Source: Saussurea involucrata (taxonomy: Eukaryota > Streptophyta > Magnoliopsida > Asterales > Asteraceae). Taken from it: DNA of 64,000 bases. The stretch lies in NCBI GenBank assembly GCA_033807775.1, contig CM066326.1, forward strand, positions 93,970,873 to 94,034,872, written 5' to 3'. The translations under genes and the position numbers were made by a program. The notes under the pieces were generated by a model. The model searched no databases. It worked only from the letters and a program-made list of their open reading frames with translations, and was not told the DNA's origin. Positions 1 to 10,080 of the stretch are shown here, piece after piece. Each line of letters starts with the position of its first letter. Position 1 is the stretch's first letter.

Positions 1-129
1 GTTATCAAATGAGTTAAAGGATGTGATTTAGGTTCTCATTTGATTATCGTCATATATATATATATATATATATATGCTTGCATGGGTACCACGTGTCCAC
101 ATGCAGTTAGTCTGATATGTTGGAGTGAG

Positions 130-219
130 TTAGTACAATGAGGGTGATACTATTTGATTAATGGCTTTCTTTACCTGCATTATGCTTATTTTCTTTCCGT
201 TATTACCCTTCGCCTTCAC
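130..219 (-). CDS. TT8: TT8-like gene exon 7 (last exon)
   Basis: The acceptor ATTTCAG|GTG continues in phase 0 from MRAK and reads VKAKGNNGKKISIMQ then VKKAINQIVSPSLY and TAA. This matches the C-terminal end of TT8 proteins (VKGKKAS..EVKRAIHQ). At 90 bp it is below usual ORF cut-offs, but family match and splice site agree. Confidence 0.85.
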   Translation of the reverse strand: MKAKGNNGKKISIMQVKKAINQIVSPSLY

Positions 220-3200
220 CTGAAATTTAAATCCAATTAATTAGAGATTATCAGCAATAAAAAGTCTTGAAATAATATGTTAGGAGAAAGAAAAAAATCA
301 TTTTATTAAATTTATGTAATATTTTAATAATATCCAATATGAATAATCTATTGGAGCTGAATATAATTTTCTAAAGATTTTTAACTCTTGTTTTCCATTT
401 TGGGTTTGTTAAAGATGCTGGTAAGCGTCTACCGGTCAATAGAATATCTTCACTTACCTTAGTGGATAACATTCCCGGTCATTAAAATGGATTTTTGGTA
501 ACTATCATCCGGTAAATGTTTTACCGGATAAGACTCTCGATTCTTACTATGTTTCATCCGGTGGCGAAGAATCGTCTGAGAAGTCGAGTTACCGTTAGAA
601 GCGTGAGAAGTGGATCTAAACCTTTGATCACTTTTAATCTCAAACACACCAATGAATCACGCTTGATACGGGATGGATCTAGGGCATTCCATCCTAATAT
701 GCAACCAACGATTGATAACCATTTCTCACGTTTCTTACATTAACTCGGCTTCTCATCAAACCCAACCCTCATCCAATAAGTGTTTAATAAACTACCCATA
801 AGAAAATAATCACCTTAGCTCTCATCTCAGCCGTACACATCCCCCCGTTGACACACGATTGAACGGTGGTGATTTCCACTCCAAGTTCCCTTAGCTTCTT
901 CATCACATCCAGCAACAATCCCTCTCTGTGCAGACACTGGATCTCAACCAACGCATCACTCTCGATTATCGACACCTCAACTTGAACCACCACCGCCGTC
1001 GTCGTCGTCAACCCTCCGCCGCCTTCCGCCGCTCGGATCTTCCTAATCTTGGAGCCACCATGTTCCAACGCCTCTAGGTCTTGGATCTTCTTACGCAGCT
1101 GCTTCACGTACTCGATGGTGTCGCCCAGGATGGAGGCCTTGTCCATTTTAGTCACCAAGGGTACCAGCGATCTGAGAATAATGAACCGCTCGTTTAGCTT
1201 CTCTCTGCGACGTCGTTCTGCCATCACGTGGTTAGCGCTCATGAGCTCCTCATGTGACGACGACGTCGTTTTCCGTAGGGGGTCTGAGGATTTGCTGTCA
1301 ATATGAAGGAAAGGTACGGTGTAGAGGATGTACTTGAGGAGCCACTGGGAGTTGGAGGCGGTTAGGGGAAGAGGATGATGGTTTGATGCCCACGTGGTGA
1401 AAGATGATTGGGTGGAGTAGGGTACTGAGTTGCGGCATGATGCAGCTGATTGTGAGTCGTCGGACCATCGACGCAATTGGTTGTTGAGGATGGTTGAAAC
1501 TGTACGAGAGTAGTGACCGTCCTCCGCTGCTGGTAAAAGGGAAATTGAAAAAATGTCACCTTAATTCACTTTTTTATTCTATTTTTTTAATTTGTGACAA
1601 AATAATCAATATTTTATATCCGAAAATTAATTAAAATACCCTAAGTTTGACCCATTCTTACCAAAATACCCTAAATCTCTACCGGTTTATCAAAATGCTC
1701 TAAATTTCCGCGGTGGGCCCCGCGATCGCGGGCCTTGCCCACGTGTCACCTAGGTTTGGGCAAAATGTCCCGCAGAGCCCCCCAACTATGGCCGCGGTGA
1801 CGAGTTTGGTCCCTGCCCGCGGTGACAATTTTGGCCTATCGTGGGCCCATCGCGGGGAACCACCACGGGCCAGGCCGAAACTTTGTGGCACGTCGGTGTG
1901 GACCCGCGATCGCGGGGCCTACCGCGGAAATTTGTGGCATTTTTGCAAACTGAAAGAAATTCAGGGTATTTTGGTAAAGCAAATTAAGTTAAACTTGTGG
2001 CATTTTAATTAATTTCCCTTTTATATCACCAACTCGGAAATTAAAAACCGATTGAATATTTTAATAACCGATTATTTGTACAGCACATGTGTGTTAGAAT
2101 AAAAGTAAGTGAAAATATTTATTTCCCGGTTTCTATGTTATGGACGGCATGTATATATACTATAGGAAAATCTCAAAAAAAGAAAAATTAGGGTCAGGTT
2201 CATGAGAAAAAACCTTAAAGAAAACGGAAAACTGAAAAACATTCTGATAGCCCTTCGTCTGGACAGTATGCATTTGTGCATACAAATAATTTGTAACATG
2301 TACACGTGCATAAAAACAAAAAAACAACATAATTTACTTGTATGACCAAGTGCACACCGTCCAGATGAAAGGCCATTATGGTGTTTTTCAATTTTTCGTT
2401 TTTTTTAGGTTTTCCCCTTAACCTACCAGGGTGTTTTTCAGTTTTTCGATATTTTAAGGTTTTCTCCTTAACCTGACCCTACATTGTAAAGATAAATAAT
2501 TACTAAGATGTCCTTAATTTTCATTTCATTTTTACTGTTTTCCCTAAACATTAACCATTCTTTTTATATTAAAATATAATTTTAGTGGACCATTTTGTAA
2601 GTCATCAATGACATTTCAGAAAATGGCTCCACCAACTTCATGTTTAATTCAGAAATAGTAAAAATTTTAGGTAATAAAATTAAATACTTACTAAATCTTG
2701 GTTACTTTAATCCAAAAAGAAAAGATAAAAAGTAAACAAGAAATTTCATTTTTTTTAAACATTGTAATAAATCAATAAAAATTTGGTATCCTCAACCTTT
2801 ATATACATTTTATCTGTTAACCATTTAAAGAAAACCTATTTTTGCAAAATGCTAAAAAAAAAAAACATTTTTGCAAAATATGATCCATACCTGATGCATG
2901 TAATTGGTGCAGCTCAAAAGTATCTGAGCATCTAGGGGGCGACTCGGCTCTGCATGAATCGGCTTGGCTCCTCGGTAACAAGTGAAAACGAGACTCAAAG
3001 TTGCTGGAGCCATCATTGGGTGAGCCGAACCTAATATCTTCAGACATATCAACTTGCAGTACCTCATTAGCCTCCACGATTGCAGCCATGCCATTTTTAT
3101 CCTCATGATCATGACCACCTTCTTGAATACCCGAAAGATGACCCGTTTCTGCCTCAAACTCCGACCCATTTTCTTCTTCTTCTTCTTCTTCTTCTTCTTC

Positions 3201-6200
3201 ATCATCGTCCTGATCATTTTCAGCATCATCTTCATCCATCGAATACCCATTTTCGGGAAGTTTGATTGTAGCTGGAATTTGATGAGAAGAAAGTGCGGTG
3301 TTGGTAGAATGGGCGGAAAGGGCGGGTTTATGCGGCGGCGGGAGGATTCGGTGGTTGTCGTTGTCCATCGTGAAGAAACTTTTCACATGGCGAACGAATT
3401 CAGCGGCCTCCTCTACCTACATGTGCATCCATGTTATGCATTTATATATGCACATACTAAATTATTAATTGTATACCGAATTCCCGGATTATGTAACTAA
3501 TAAGAACTTAATTAATAGGGTGGATGTACACATACTATATAATATATTTACACCGTATTTGTTATTAGTGTATATAAATATCGAGCTAACCTTTTCGGTT
3601 GTTCCAAGTTCCACGACTCCATTTAGTAGAGGGATGCATACCACAGTCTGCGATTTAAATTGGTTTTAGAAGTTACAACAAATTCAAAGTTGGAACCTTA
3701 AACAAATATTTCTTTATCATAAATATAAAATTCAAATGCAAAAAATAAAAAACTAGAAATTACTTTTTTATGTCTAGATGAATGTAACATGTTGTATTTA
3801 TTGAAAACATATATATTCAATACAGGTCCAAAAAGGCCTGGGTCTGGGTGTACATATAGGTGATATATATATAGTGAATAAAAATATCTCTCTCCCAAAT
3901 TTCATATTTCTATCAGCAATTATGTAATGGAATGACACGTAACTATTCTATTAAAGAGAAAAAAAAAACAAAAAGATAAACTAACTAAATTTATGTTAAA
4001 TAAAAGGTGTAGGATATTGTAATACTTCTACCAATAAAGATTTATTGAAGATAAATGCTTAGACCATCAACACCCCTATAAAAACATACTTCTTTTTAAA
4101 GTGGTATATCGGCTTTAGAATAACACATTCTACACACATGTAAGACTAAAGTTCTTTCTAAATTAATAAATTTAATAAACATATTAATAATTAATGTTTA
4201 AACAAACAAATTAATTAATTAAATTAAACAAAAATGCATTTGTTTAATATATATTGTTTGTGAAAGATCTTTCTAATTATGAAAGAAGTGGGTTCTCTTG
4301 CAAGAACTTGCAAGACATATGACATGCCATGTTACCTTGCAAGGAGTCTTGCAAGACGTGTGTAGATGCTCTTAGACCATCTCCAACCCATCTCTAAAAA
4401 TGCTAAATTAAGGTTGTTTTCATCTCCAACCCACCACTAAAACACAAAAAAATGGAGGTTAATAAAACATTCCTCTTTATTTGGAGGCCAATAAAGTAGG
4501 GCTATAAAAATAATATTAGTATTATATTCAACTTTCATAATTACATATATATTATAATTATTTTTGTTTTAATAAAATAGTATAATAATCAATGGATACA
4601 TTATTTTATTATTATAGATGTTTTTAGTTTTTTTAGGGTTGGGTTGGAGTTGTTTTTTTAGATAACGTTTGGTACGCAGACCGGATGGGATGGGATAGGA
4701 CGGGACGGGACGGGACTGGAGATGATAATTTTAATCTAGGTTACGTTGGAAAAAAGGGTATTTTAGTAATCTTATGTTTTAGTCCCATGTTGTTCCACCT
4801 ATTTTGGTGGAACAAAAAATCTTAAGTTTTTTTTTCATGAAAACTTGTTTTTGTCCCGTGTTGTCCAATCTGATTTTTGTCCCATGACATACCAAACATG
4901 GGACTATTTTTTTTGTCCTGTCCCGTCCCATCCAGTCTGCGTACCAAACGCACCCTTAGTGTGCAAGGGTCCCACTATTTTTAGTGTTTTTAGTGTTTGG
5001 ATCGGAGACGCTCTTAGAGATAAATAATAATTTCATTAAATATTTTAATAATACAATTAATGATAAAATAACTAAAATAGAGTAGTCGTTTGAAGTAGAT
5101 GTAGTTTCTTTAATTTAATTTTGACTTGTAATACTAAAGTTTGAAGCATAACTCCATGAAGATGACCATTTTGATGTAAATATATGTATATATAGCAACA
5201 CCCTAAATAAAATACTCCATTAATTTTATTTCGTAAAAGTTGAAGGTGAAAATCGACTTGCCTGTATATGAGCACTCTATGTAAGATGCAAACCCCCGGA
5301 AGCAAACCAGCAAACATCAAAATGTCAGAAAATTGAAGTTGTAAAATAAAATGAAATGGATTAAAAAGACAATCTTGCTGGTATATATATATTTTTTAAT
5401 CATATGTTCGAGCCAGTTTACGGGTATCTTCACTAATTTCACGGGTCCTGGAAAACAATCACAATATATCTCGCAAGACTCGAAACGGTGACCTCTGAAA
5501 ATAATCTCCAACAAATTTTCAAAATAGAGATTTTAAGGATTTTCGCTCGAACAGATCCAGAACCTTCTAAAAAAAAAGTACGAGAGTCCAAACTTTGAGA
5601 TTTCTCCAAAATAATTAATTATGATTTATGAGAGACTAATAATTTTTTATTCATTCGACCGAGAAATTGTCTGAAATTAAATATTTAGAGTAAAAAATAA
5701 TATTTTTTTAATAATATAATTAATTATGTAGAATCAGTTGGAGACAGATTTTGATTTTTTACTTGTCTATTTTAAAAATATGTTGGAGATGCTTTTATCG
5801 TCTACTGAGCTAACCCGTTAACAATTGGTATTGTGTGATGTAGAATAGGGTCTGCGTACCTTAGCAAGGATGGCTCTTGTGAAAACTTTACTATCGACTT
5901 CGTTTGCACCTGTGAGCCATAGGTGTTGCTGTTTCACATATGCATCTCCGACTAATCTGCAATCATATCAACATGACCTAATTAATATCATCAATCTTAT
6001 CTTGCGATCATCGCCAAATCACGAGCACGATGAGATCCAGTTGGTTTGTATTTGATTTTGATCCGTATCAATTACAATTCGATATTAGCACTTAGCCATG
6101 GTTAACTTCTAGCTAAACTGATTGTTGTTCGATACGAAAACCATAATCACAGGTCTATTAAGATGCAAACACTGTCGTTAAAATCATATTTAACGAGATG

Positions 6201-6884
6201 AAATTAAGTAGATCTGGCGGTATTAATGCAGTAACAGAAATAAGAATTAATTAAAATCGGTTGCAGAACGATACTGCACCGAGCTGAGATTCCGCCATTT
6301 TTAGGGATGAAATTGAAGAAAATATCACGAGAAAAAACACCGAACAATAAACATGGAGTTTTACTGTTTTAGGTCAATTTGAAAAACCACAAAATGGCTA
6401 GTATGACGTACCCGACGCCGGGAGGAAAAGAAAACGAGACACACATGAGGTAGAACCATTCAGATTCCGTAAGATCCTCCGGTGACAATGCGACCGACGG
6501 CCGACGAACCGGCGGCTGGTGGTGGTTGTCCGTCACCTTATGCTCACCGGTCTCCAACGAATCGTAGAGCTCTCTGAGCTGCTCGCTTCTACTCAACGCA
6601 GCCTCCTCCGTACTAACTTCCACAGGCTGCACCGTCTTCCTGGTCTTTATCGCTCCATTGTAGTATCCATCTCCCCAAACTAAAACCCTAAATATATATT
6701 ACAGAGAATAAAATGAATCAAAATCAAAGGAATTAAGCATAAATCGAAAAAAAAGTATATGATATACGTACGGTCCTTGAGGACAAAGTTTCCAGAAAAT
6801 CGTGTAGGTCCATTGAACAGATTGTACAACGGATTGTAACATGCTTTTCAGTCCATCATAAGGTGGACCAGCGGCGGCCATCAT
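130..6884 (-). CDS. TT8: TT8/AN1-type bHLH transcription factor, seven exons
   Basis: CDS = join of 6884-6772, 6687-6412, 5956-5860, 3647-3591, 3416-2891, 1529-814 and 219-130, giving 1875 nt including TAA, about 624 aa. Every junction is GT-AG, phases agree and no exon has an internal stop. Domain order: N-terminal MYB-interacting region with QSVQWTYTIFW (exon 1) and VLVWGDGYYNG (exon 2); acidic region about aa 241-267; the TT8/AN1-typical block DMSEDIRFGSPNDGS near aa 304-318; bHLH about aa 453-506 with the H-E-R contacts in NHVMAERRRREK (H457, E461, R465); ACT-like C-terminus from about aa 537. Known for the family: a nuclear protein that joins an R2R3-MYB and a TTG1-type WD40 protein and activates late anthocyanin and proanthocyanidin genes (DFR, ANS, BAN). 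The acidic block and SPNDGS motif favour TT8/AN1 over GL3/EGL3. The gene looks intact. Oddities: a short exon 4 start, a poly-Glu tract and MITE-filled introns. Either adjacent ATG (6884 or 6881) could initiate. Confidence 0.88.
220..813 (-). other. Intron 6 of the TT8-like gene
   Basis: 594 bp, GT-AG, phase 0. I see no gene in it. The stretch 418-600 has words such as TTACCGG and GGATAAGACTCTC that recall the MITE at 41346-41653, but no terminal repeats are visible. Confidence 0.75.
814..1529 (-). CDS. TT8: TT8-like gene exon 6 (bHLH exon)
   Basis: Begins after TTTTACCAG and reads EDGHYSRTVSTILNNQ, QWLLKYILYTVPFLH, the full bHLH (MAERRRREKLNERF to YVKQLRKKIQDLE) and most of the ACT-like region, ending MRAK. 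The acceptor is a tandem CAGCAG, so the exon may start at 1529 or 1526 without changing frame. The donor is AAG|GTGATT. Confidence 0.88.
1621..2018. mobile_element. GC-rich foldback MITE with 9-bp TSD (Mutator-like)
   Basis: The 398-bp element sits in intron 5. Its outer ends match as inverted repeats (GAAAATTAATTAAAAT versus GGAAATTAATTAAAAT on the other strand), as do the inner arms around AAATTTCCGCGG and CCCCGCGATCGCGGG. It is flanked by TTTTATATC at 1612-1620 and 2019-2027. A 9-bp duplication with long arms fits a Mutator-like MITE. It has no coding capacity. Confidence 0.75.
2187..2485. mobile_element. Foldback element in intron 5 (family member also near 44.3 kb)
   Basis: The two ends are inverted copies: AGGGTCAGGTT near 2190 and AACCTGACCCT near 2474. 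The inner arms are TCTGGACAGTATGCATTTG and, on the other strand, TCTGGACGGTGTGCACTTG. The 3' arm has an internal duplication of its AACACCCTG/GGTTTTCC part. The same core (GTGCATACAAATAATTTGT) recurs at 44285-44430. Confidence 0.6.
2891..3416 (-). CDS. TT8: TT8-like gene exon 5 (acidic exon)
   Basis: The acceptor ATGTAG|GTA reads VEEAAEFVRHVKSFF. The exon then encodes KPALSAHST, a D/E-rich run with about nine GAA/GAG codons (plus strand TTC repeat near 3172-3200), EAETG, and DMSEDIRFGSPNDGS. The donor is CATCAG|GTATGG, phase 1; ORF translation beyond 2891 is intron. Confidence 0.85.
3591..3647 (-). CDS. TT8: TT8-like gene exon 4
   Basis: This 57-bp exon reads TVVCIPLLNGVVELGTTEK. The acceptor is ATCGCAG|ACT and the donor AAG|GTTAGC, both phase 0. 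Relatives carry about five more residues (SARVQ/SAKIQ type) before TVVCIP, and I see no upstream AG that would supply them. It would be missed by ORF-length filters. Confidence 0.8.
4061..4370. mobile_element. MITE-like element in intron 3
   Basis: AT-rich element with imperfect inverted ends (TTAGACCATCAACACC and GTGTGTAGATGCTC). Its interior, including TTGCAAGACATATGACATG and runs of AAACAAACAAATTAATTAA, is inversely related to 61367-61893. It is probably non-autonomous. Confidence 0.45.
4377..5013. mobile_element. MITE-like element interrupted by a younger MITE
   Basis: The ends are inverted relatives: AGACCATCTCCAACCC at the left, and CTAAGAGCGTCTCCGATCC when the right end is read on the other strand. 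Both are bounded by TTA. The element at 4661-4955 sits inside it. Confidence 0.4.
4661..4955. mobile_element. PIF/Harbinger-like MITE, TSD TTA
   Basis: The 295-bp element has near-perfect terminal inverted repeats: CGTTTGGTACGCAGACCGG at the left against CGTTTGGTACGCAGACTGG read from the right. It is bounded by TTA on both sides. It lies inside intron 3 and has no coding capacity. Confidence 0.65.
5860..5956 (-). CDS. TT8: TT8-like gene exon 3
   Basis: The acceptor TTGCAG|A completes a Gly codon and reads LVGDAYVKQQHLWLTGANEV followed by DSKVFTRAILAK, the usual exon 3 of TT8/AN1 genes. The donor is AAG|GTACGC, phase 0. A plus-strand ORF over this exon is a shadow. Confidence 0.85.
5957..6411 (-). 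other. Intron 2 of the TT8-like gene
   Basis: 455 bp, GT-AG, phase 2, AT-rich. No repeat or coding signal recognised. Confidence 0.75.
6412..6687 (-). CDS. TT8: TT8-like gene exon 2
   Basis: The acceptor TATTTAG|G restores the codon split after exon 1 and reads into VLVWGDGYYNGAIKTRKTVQ. It continues with LSPEDLTESEWFYLMC and SFSFPPGVG, the most conserved N-terminal block of subgroup IIIf bHLHs. The donor is GG|GTACGT, phase 2. Confidence 0.87.
6772..6884 (-). CDS. TT8: TT8-like gene exon 1
   Basis: Starts at a double ATG (6884) and encodes the first 37 codons plus 2 nt, including the family motif QSVQWTYTIFWKLCPQ. The donor is ACC|GTACGT; the next in-frame stop lies well inside intron 1. 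Intron 1 is only 84 bp (6688-6771). Confidence 0.85.
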
Positions 6885-7180
6885 CGTTCAAACGTACTCG
6901 TTCAATTCCAGATATGTATTTAATCTGTTTCGTTTGAAAATACGTATATCATAAGAAAGCGGAAGATTCGAGAACCGATCGATCACATGTACAAGCTAAT
7001 GAGAAATTAGGTATTTTCCTGCCAGATCTTGGAGTTTGGCGAGAGAATCCGCCATTAAAATCAAGCTGTTGAGATATGATTGGAGGTGGTATGAATAGGG
7101 TGAGGAAGGAGGAGGGATTTGAAGTTGACTGGTTGGTTTACCAGACTATTAACTCAACTGGCTCCCATCACTTTTATTGA
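6885..7180 (-). promoter_or_regulatory. Putative 5' leader and proximal promoter of the TT8-like gene
   Basis: This is sequence immediately upstream of the start codon. A MYB-type AC element ACCAACC lies on the minus strand at 7131-7137, beside a W-box-like TTGAC core, about 250 bp upstream of the ATG. Family TT8 genes are known to be MYB-bHLH autoregulated, so an AC element is plausible. No convincing TATA box was found. Functional meaning is inference. Confidence 0.25.
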
Positions 7181-7267
7181 AAAGGATTTGTGAAGCCTTG
7201 GAGTATGGGGTCCATTGTTTCTACACCATCTCAATCAATACCATTCCGTTTTTCTGAAACTCCAAAA

Positions 7268-7829
7268 AGAATGGGGTTACTATCCCTACCCTCCAAATTT
7301 CTATACCCCTCCTACCCCCCTCACGTTAACACATTAATTATTTTTTATTTTTTATTTAAAAGTTATATTTTATACCCTTATACTTATTTAATTAGTTTAC
7401 TTTATACTTTTTATTTTTTAATTTTAATTTTACATTTTTATCATATTAACACATATAATGTATATTAGCTAAAATACGTTAAAAATACGTTTTAATTTTA
7501 ACAAGTTACACTATTATAATTGACTCTTCGATACGTTCGAAATGAGCCCAATATTGAATATTTTTTGATTTAATTATTTTATTATATATCATATATACTA
7601 CATAAAAATATTTTTTATATTTACAATTTATACACTTATAGTTAATTATTTAATTTATGGTACATCTCTTACTTTTTCAATTTTCGTTTTATACGTTTAT
7701 CACATTAACATAATAATCATATATTAACTAAAATATGTTAAAAAAAATACGTTTTAACATATCACATTAACATACATAATTACGTTAAAATACGTTAAGG
7801 AATTTGATATATATATATATATATATATA
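7268..7829. repeat. Dispersed AT-rich repeat, copy 1
   Basis: Homologous in inverse orientation to 39408-40025; shared words include CAATATTGAATATTTTTTG, AAAATACGTTAAAAATAC and the CCCTAC-rich start. No ORF. It ends in a TA microsatellite (7808-7829) beside the E0 LTR. The class is undetermined. Confidence 0.55.
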
Positions 7830-8776
7830 TGTTGGTCCCAAAATGGCTCAACAAGTATTGTAGAAGGGGTGGTTGAATACGATACTCAGATTTTTCACAA
7901 GTTTTAATTCAATATATTGAAAATCTTTCAATAAGAATTACACATAGAAAACAAAAGATTGTTGCGGAAAAGAACAGTTAAACTATTCTAACAATCTAAC
8001 ACAAAGTAAACTGAAAAACACTTAGAACAAATTGGACACTTAGATACAAGATGCAGTTTCAGTAAGAAAGGAGCTTGCACTTAGTAATCTTCAGAAGCGT
8101 AATTTGCATGGAGAGTTTTCACCTCTATTTATAGTCCATGCATCATTTAATGCATGTGACACTTGTCACTCTTCCATTCATTGTAGAGGTTGACTTCTGA
8201 AAAGCTGATATCTCCTTTTTAACTTATCCAAGGAACCAGGAGGACAGTCGTACCAGAAAAAGACCTTATCTGAGAATAGATAAAATGACAAAATACCACT
8301 TTTATCTGACAATAGGATATTGTCTCATAATAAATGATCTTCTCTTTTGTTCTATAGAGAATAAGGCTACCGACCTCCTGTATTGAAAACTGCACCAATT
8401 CGAAATCTCACTTCTTTAAAAAGGAGAGAGAGTTTCACCGAAGTGTTTTAATATTTCGGTACAGTCTTCTTGAACTCCCACCGATTTCTGAACACATATC
8501 GGTGGAAGTCTTCTTGGACTCCTCACCGAATTTCTTCAATTCGGTGATGCGTGTCCACCGATAACACATGCATATCGGTGGTGATGTAACTTGTAGAAAC
8601 TTGCTGCCGATTTTCTCACTTCCGCAATGAGATAGTCTTCGCACTTGGTTTCGGTTGATCTTCGACTTCACCGAACAATTGGTATAAGAGTACAAGTTAC
8701 ACAAAAGAATCCAAAAACATTCTAAGTATCTAAGAGGGTTTAATTGAGTCAACTTCAAATCTGTGATGCCCCAACA
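7830..8776 (-). mobile_element. E0: 3' LTR of the old Sirevirus-like copia element
   Basis: Starts TGTTGGTCCC and ends GCCCCAACA, with the same layout as the E1 LTR (TGGCTCAACAAGTATTGTAG near the end, CCACCGA motifs inside). It is followed by AATCTCCC, the start of the polypurine tract region, where E1 has inserted. The rest of E0 resumes at 21294. No left-hand TSD can be checked because the other LTR is missing. Confidence 0.75.
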
Positions 8777-8783
8777 ATCTCCC

Positions 8784-9781
8784 TGTTAGTCCCAGATGGC
8801 TTAACAAGTATTGTAGAAGGGGGGGTTGAATACAATACACAAAAATTTCACAATTTTAATTCTTATATTTGAAAAACTTTCAAAAGAATTACACACAGAA
8901 AACTTAAGATTGTTGCGGAAAAGAACAGATAAACTATTCTAACAATCTTACACAAAGTATACAACAAAACAACTAAGAAGGTTTCTTGCACTGAGAGAAT
9001 TTCTTGAAAGCGTGAGAATTGCATGAAGAGCACTTCTCCTTTTATAGTGCCAAGGAGTGCCCAAGCATTTAATGCTTGGGACACTTGTCATCTTCACATA
9101 TGCTGATAATGTTGACTTCAGGAGAACTGTGAAGTCCTTGTCACTTTTCACTAGGTGCAGACAGAGTAGCTTGAGCAGATAATAGGGACCTTAACTGAAG
9201 GTGGATAAAAAGACAAACCGTCACTTTTCTCTGCTGGAGGATATTGTCCCATAATAAATGATCTTCTGTCTTGAGCCTTTAGCACCGAAGTGGTTTCCAC
9301 CGAGATTTGAGAAGTCTTCGGTGGAAAGAAGACTAGTCCACCGAAGTTGCAAGCAAGTTTCGGTGGTAACTAGTCCACCGAAATTACGAGCATGTTTCGG
9401 TGGTGAGAGGACCACCGAAATTACAAGTATATTTCGGTGGTGAGAGGACCACCGAAATTACATGTATATTTCGGTGGTGAGAGGAGCACCGAAAGGGTCA
9501 TCGGTGGTGGATGGGGCCACCGAAACTGTCCATGCACTTCGGTGGGAGAAGGCCACCGAAATGTCAAGGGATTTCGGTGGTGATGACTTGTTTGAAAGTT
9601 GCCGAGAGTCTTCTATTTTCCACAAGTAGAGAGTCTTCAAGCTTGGTTTCGGTTGATCTTCGACTTCACCGAACATTTGATATCTTGTACAAGTCATTCA
9701 AAGAACTGAACTAAAATATTCTAAGTAGGAGTTTTAGGGAAAACATCGGTGAGTCAATTTCAAATCCTTGGTGACCCAACA
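8784..9781 (-). repeat. E1 3' LTR
   Basis: 998 bp, TGTTAGTCCC to GACCCAACA. Positions 9280-9580 hold an array of CCACCGAA and TTCGGTGG motifs in alternating orientation. Compared with the 5' LTR it lacks about 40 bp. Confidence 0.9.
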
Positions 9782-10080
9782 ATCTCCCCCTATTTGAATT
9801 TGAGCTCCTTATCTTAGAATATTCAAGAGTAAATAAAAGTAAGTGCGTTTTTGACCCTCTTTACTCTTTTGGGTTCTTTTCACATAGACCATTCTTTTTG
9901 TTTTTTTTTTGATCTTTTTCTTTTGTATGCGTATGTATACTATGTACATTATTTACAGGTAACGAAAAAAAAAATATGTACGGAAATAAAATTCAAATAG
10001 AGATACTTGTATTAAGATAAGTTCTCGTACAATTTTACAAAATGAGAAACTAACTTTTACAAGTACTAAATGGAGAGAAC
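9782..10080 (-). other. E1 3' untranslated region with polypurine tract
   Basis: ATCTCCCCC directly beside the LTR is, on the coding strand, the polypurine tract GGGGGAGAT used to prime plus-strand synthesis. The remainder is non-coding and collinear with 21294-21595 of E0. Confidence 0.7.

Larger units (their letters stand above)
3648..5859 (-). other. Intron 3 of the TT8-like gene, MITE-rich
   Basis: 2212 bp between exons 3 and 4, phase 0. At least three MITE-like insertions lie in it (4061-4370, 4377-5013 and, nested in the latter, 4661-4955). The flanks 3648-4060 and 5014-5859 are AT-rich and hold nothing I recognise. Confidence 0.75.

Noticed and set aside
418..600. MITE in intron 6
   Set aside because: Shares words with 41346-41653 but no terminal repeats or target duplication found.
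1700..2012. Small ORFs on both strands in the GC-rich stretch
   Set aside because: They are readings of the MITE inverted arms and lie inside an intron.
3054..3500. Plus-strand ORF with a poly-Phe run
   Set aside because: Shadow of the poly-Glu tract in exon 5 of the minus-strand gene.
5072..5514. Minus ORFs considered as candidates for exon 4
   Set aside because: They lack TVVCIP-type residues; the true exon 4 is at 3591-3647.
7830..9781. 7830-8776 and 8784-9781 as a tandem LTR pair of one element
   Set aside because: TSD CTCCC pairs 8784 with 21293, and the two LTRs are clearly more diverged than the E1 pair.
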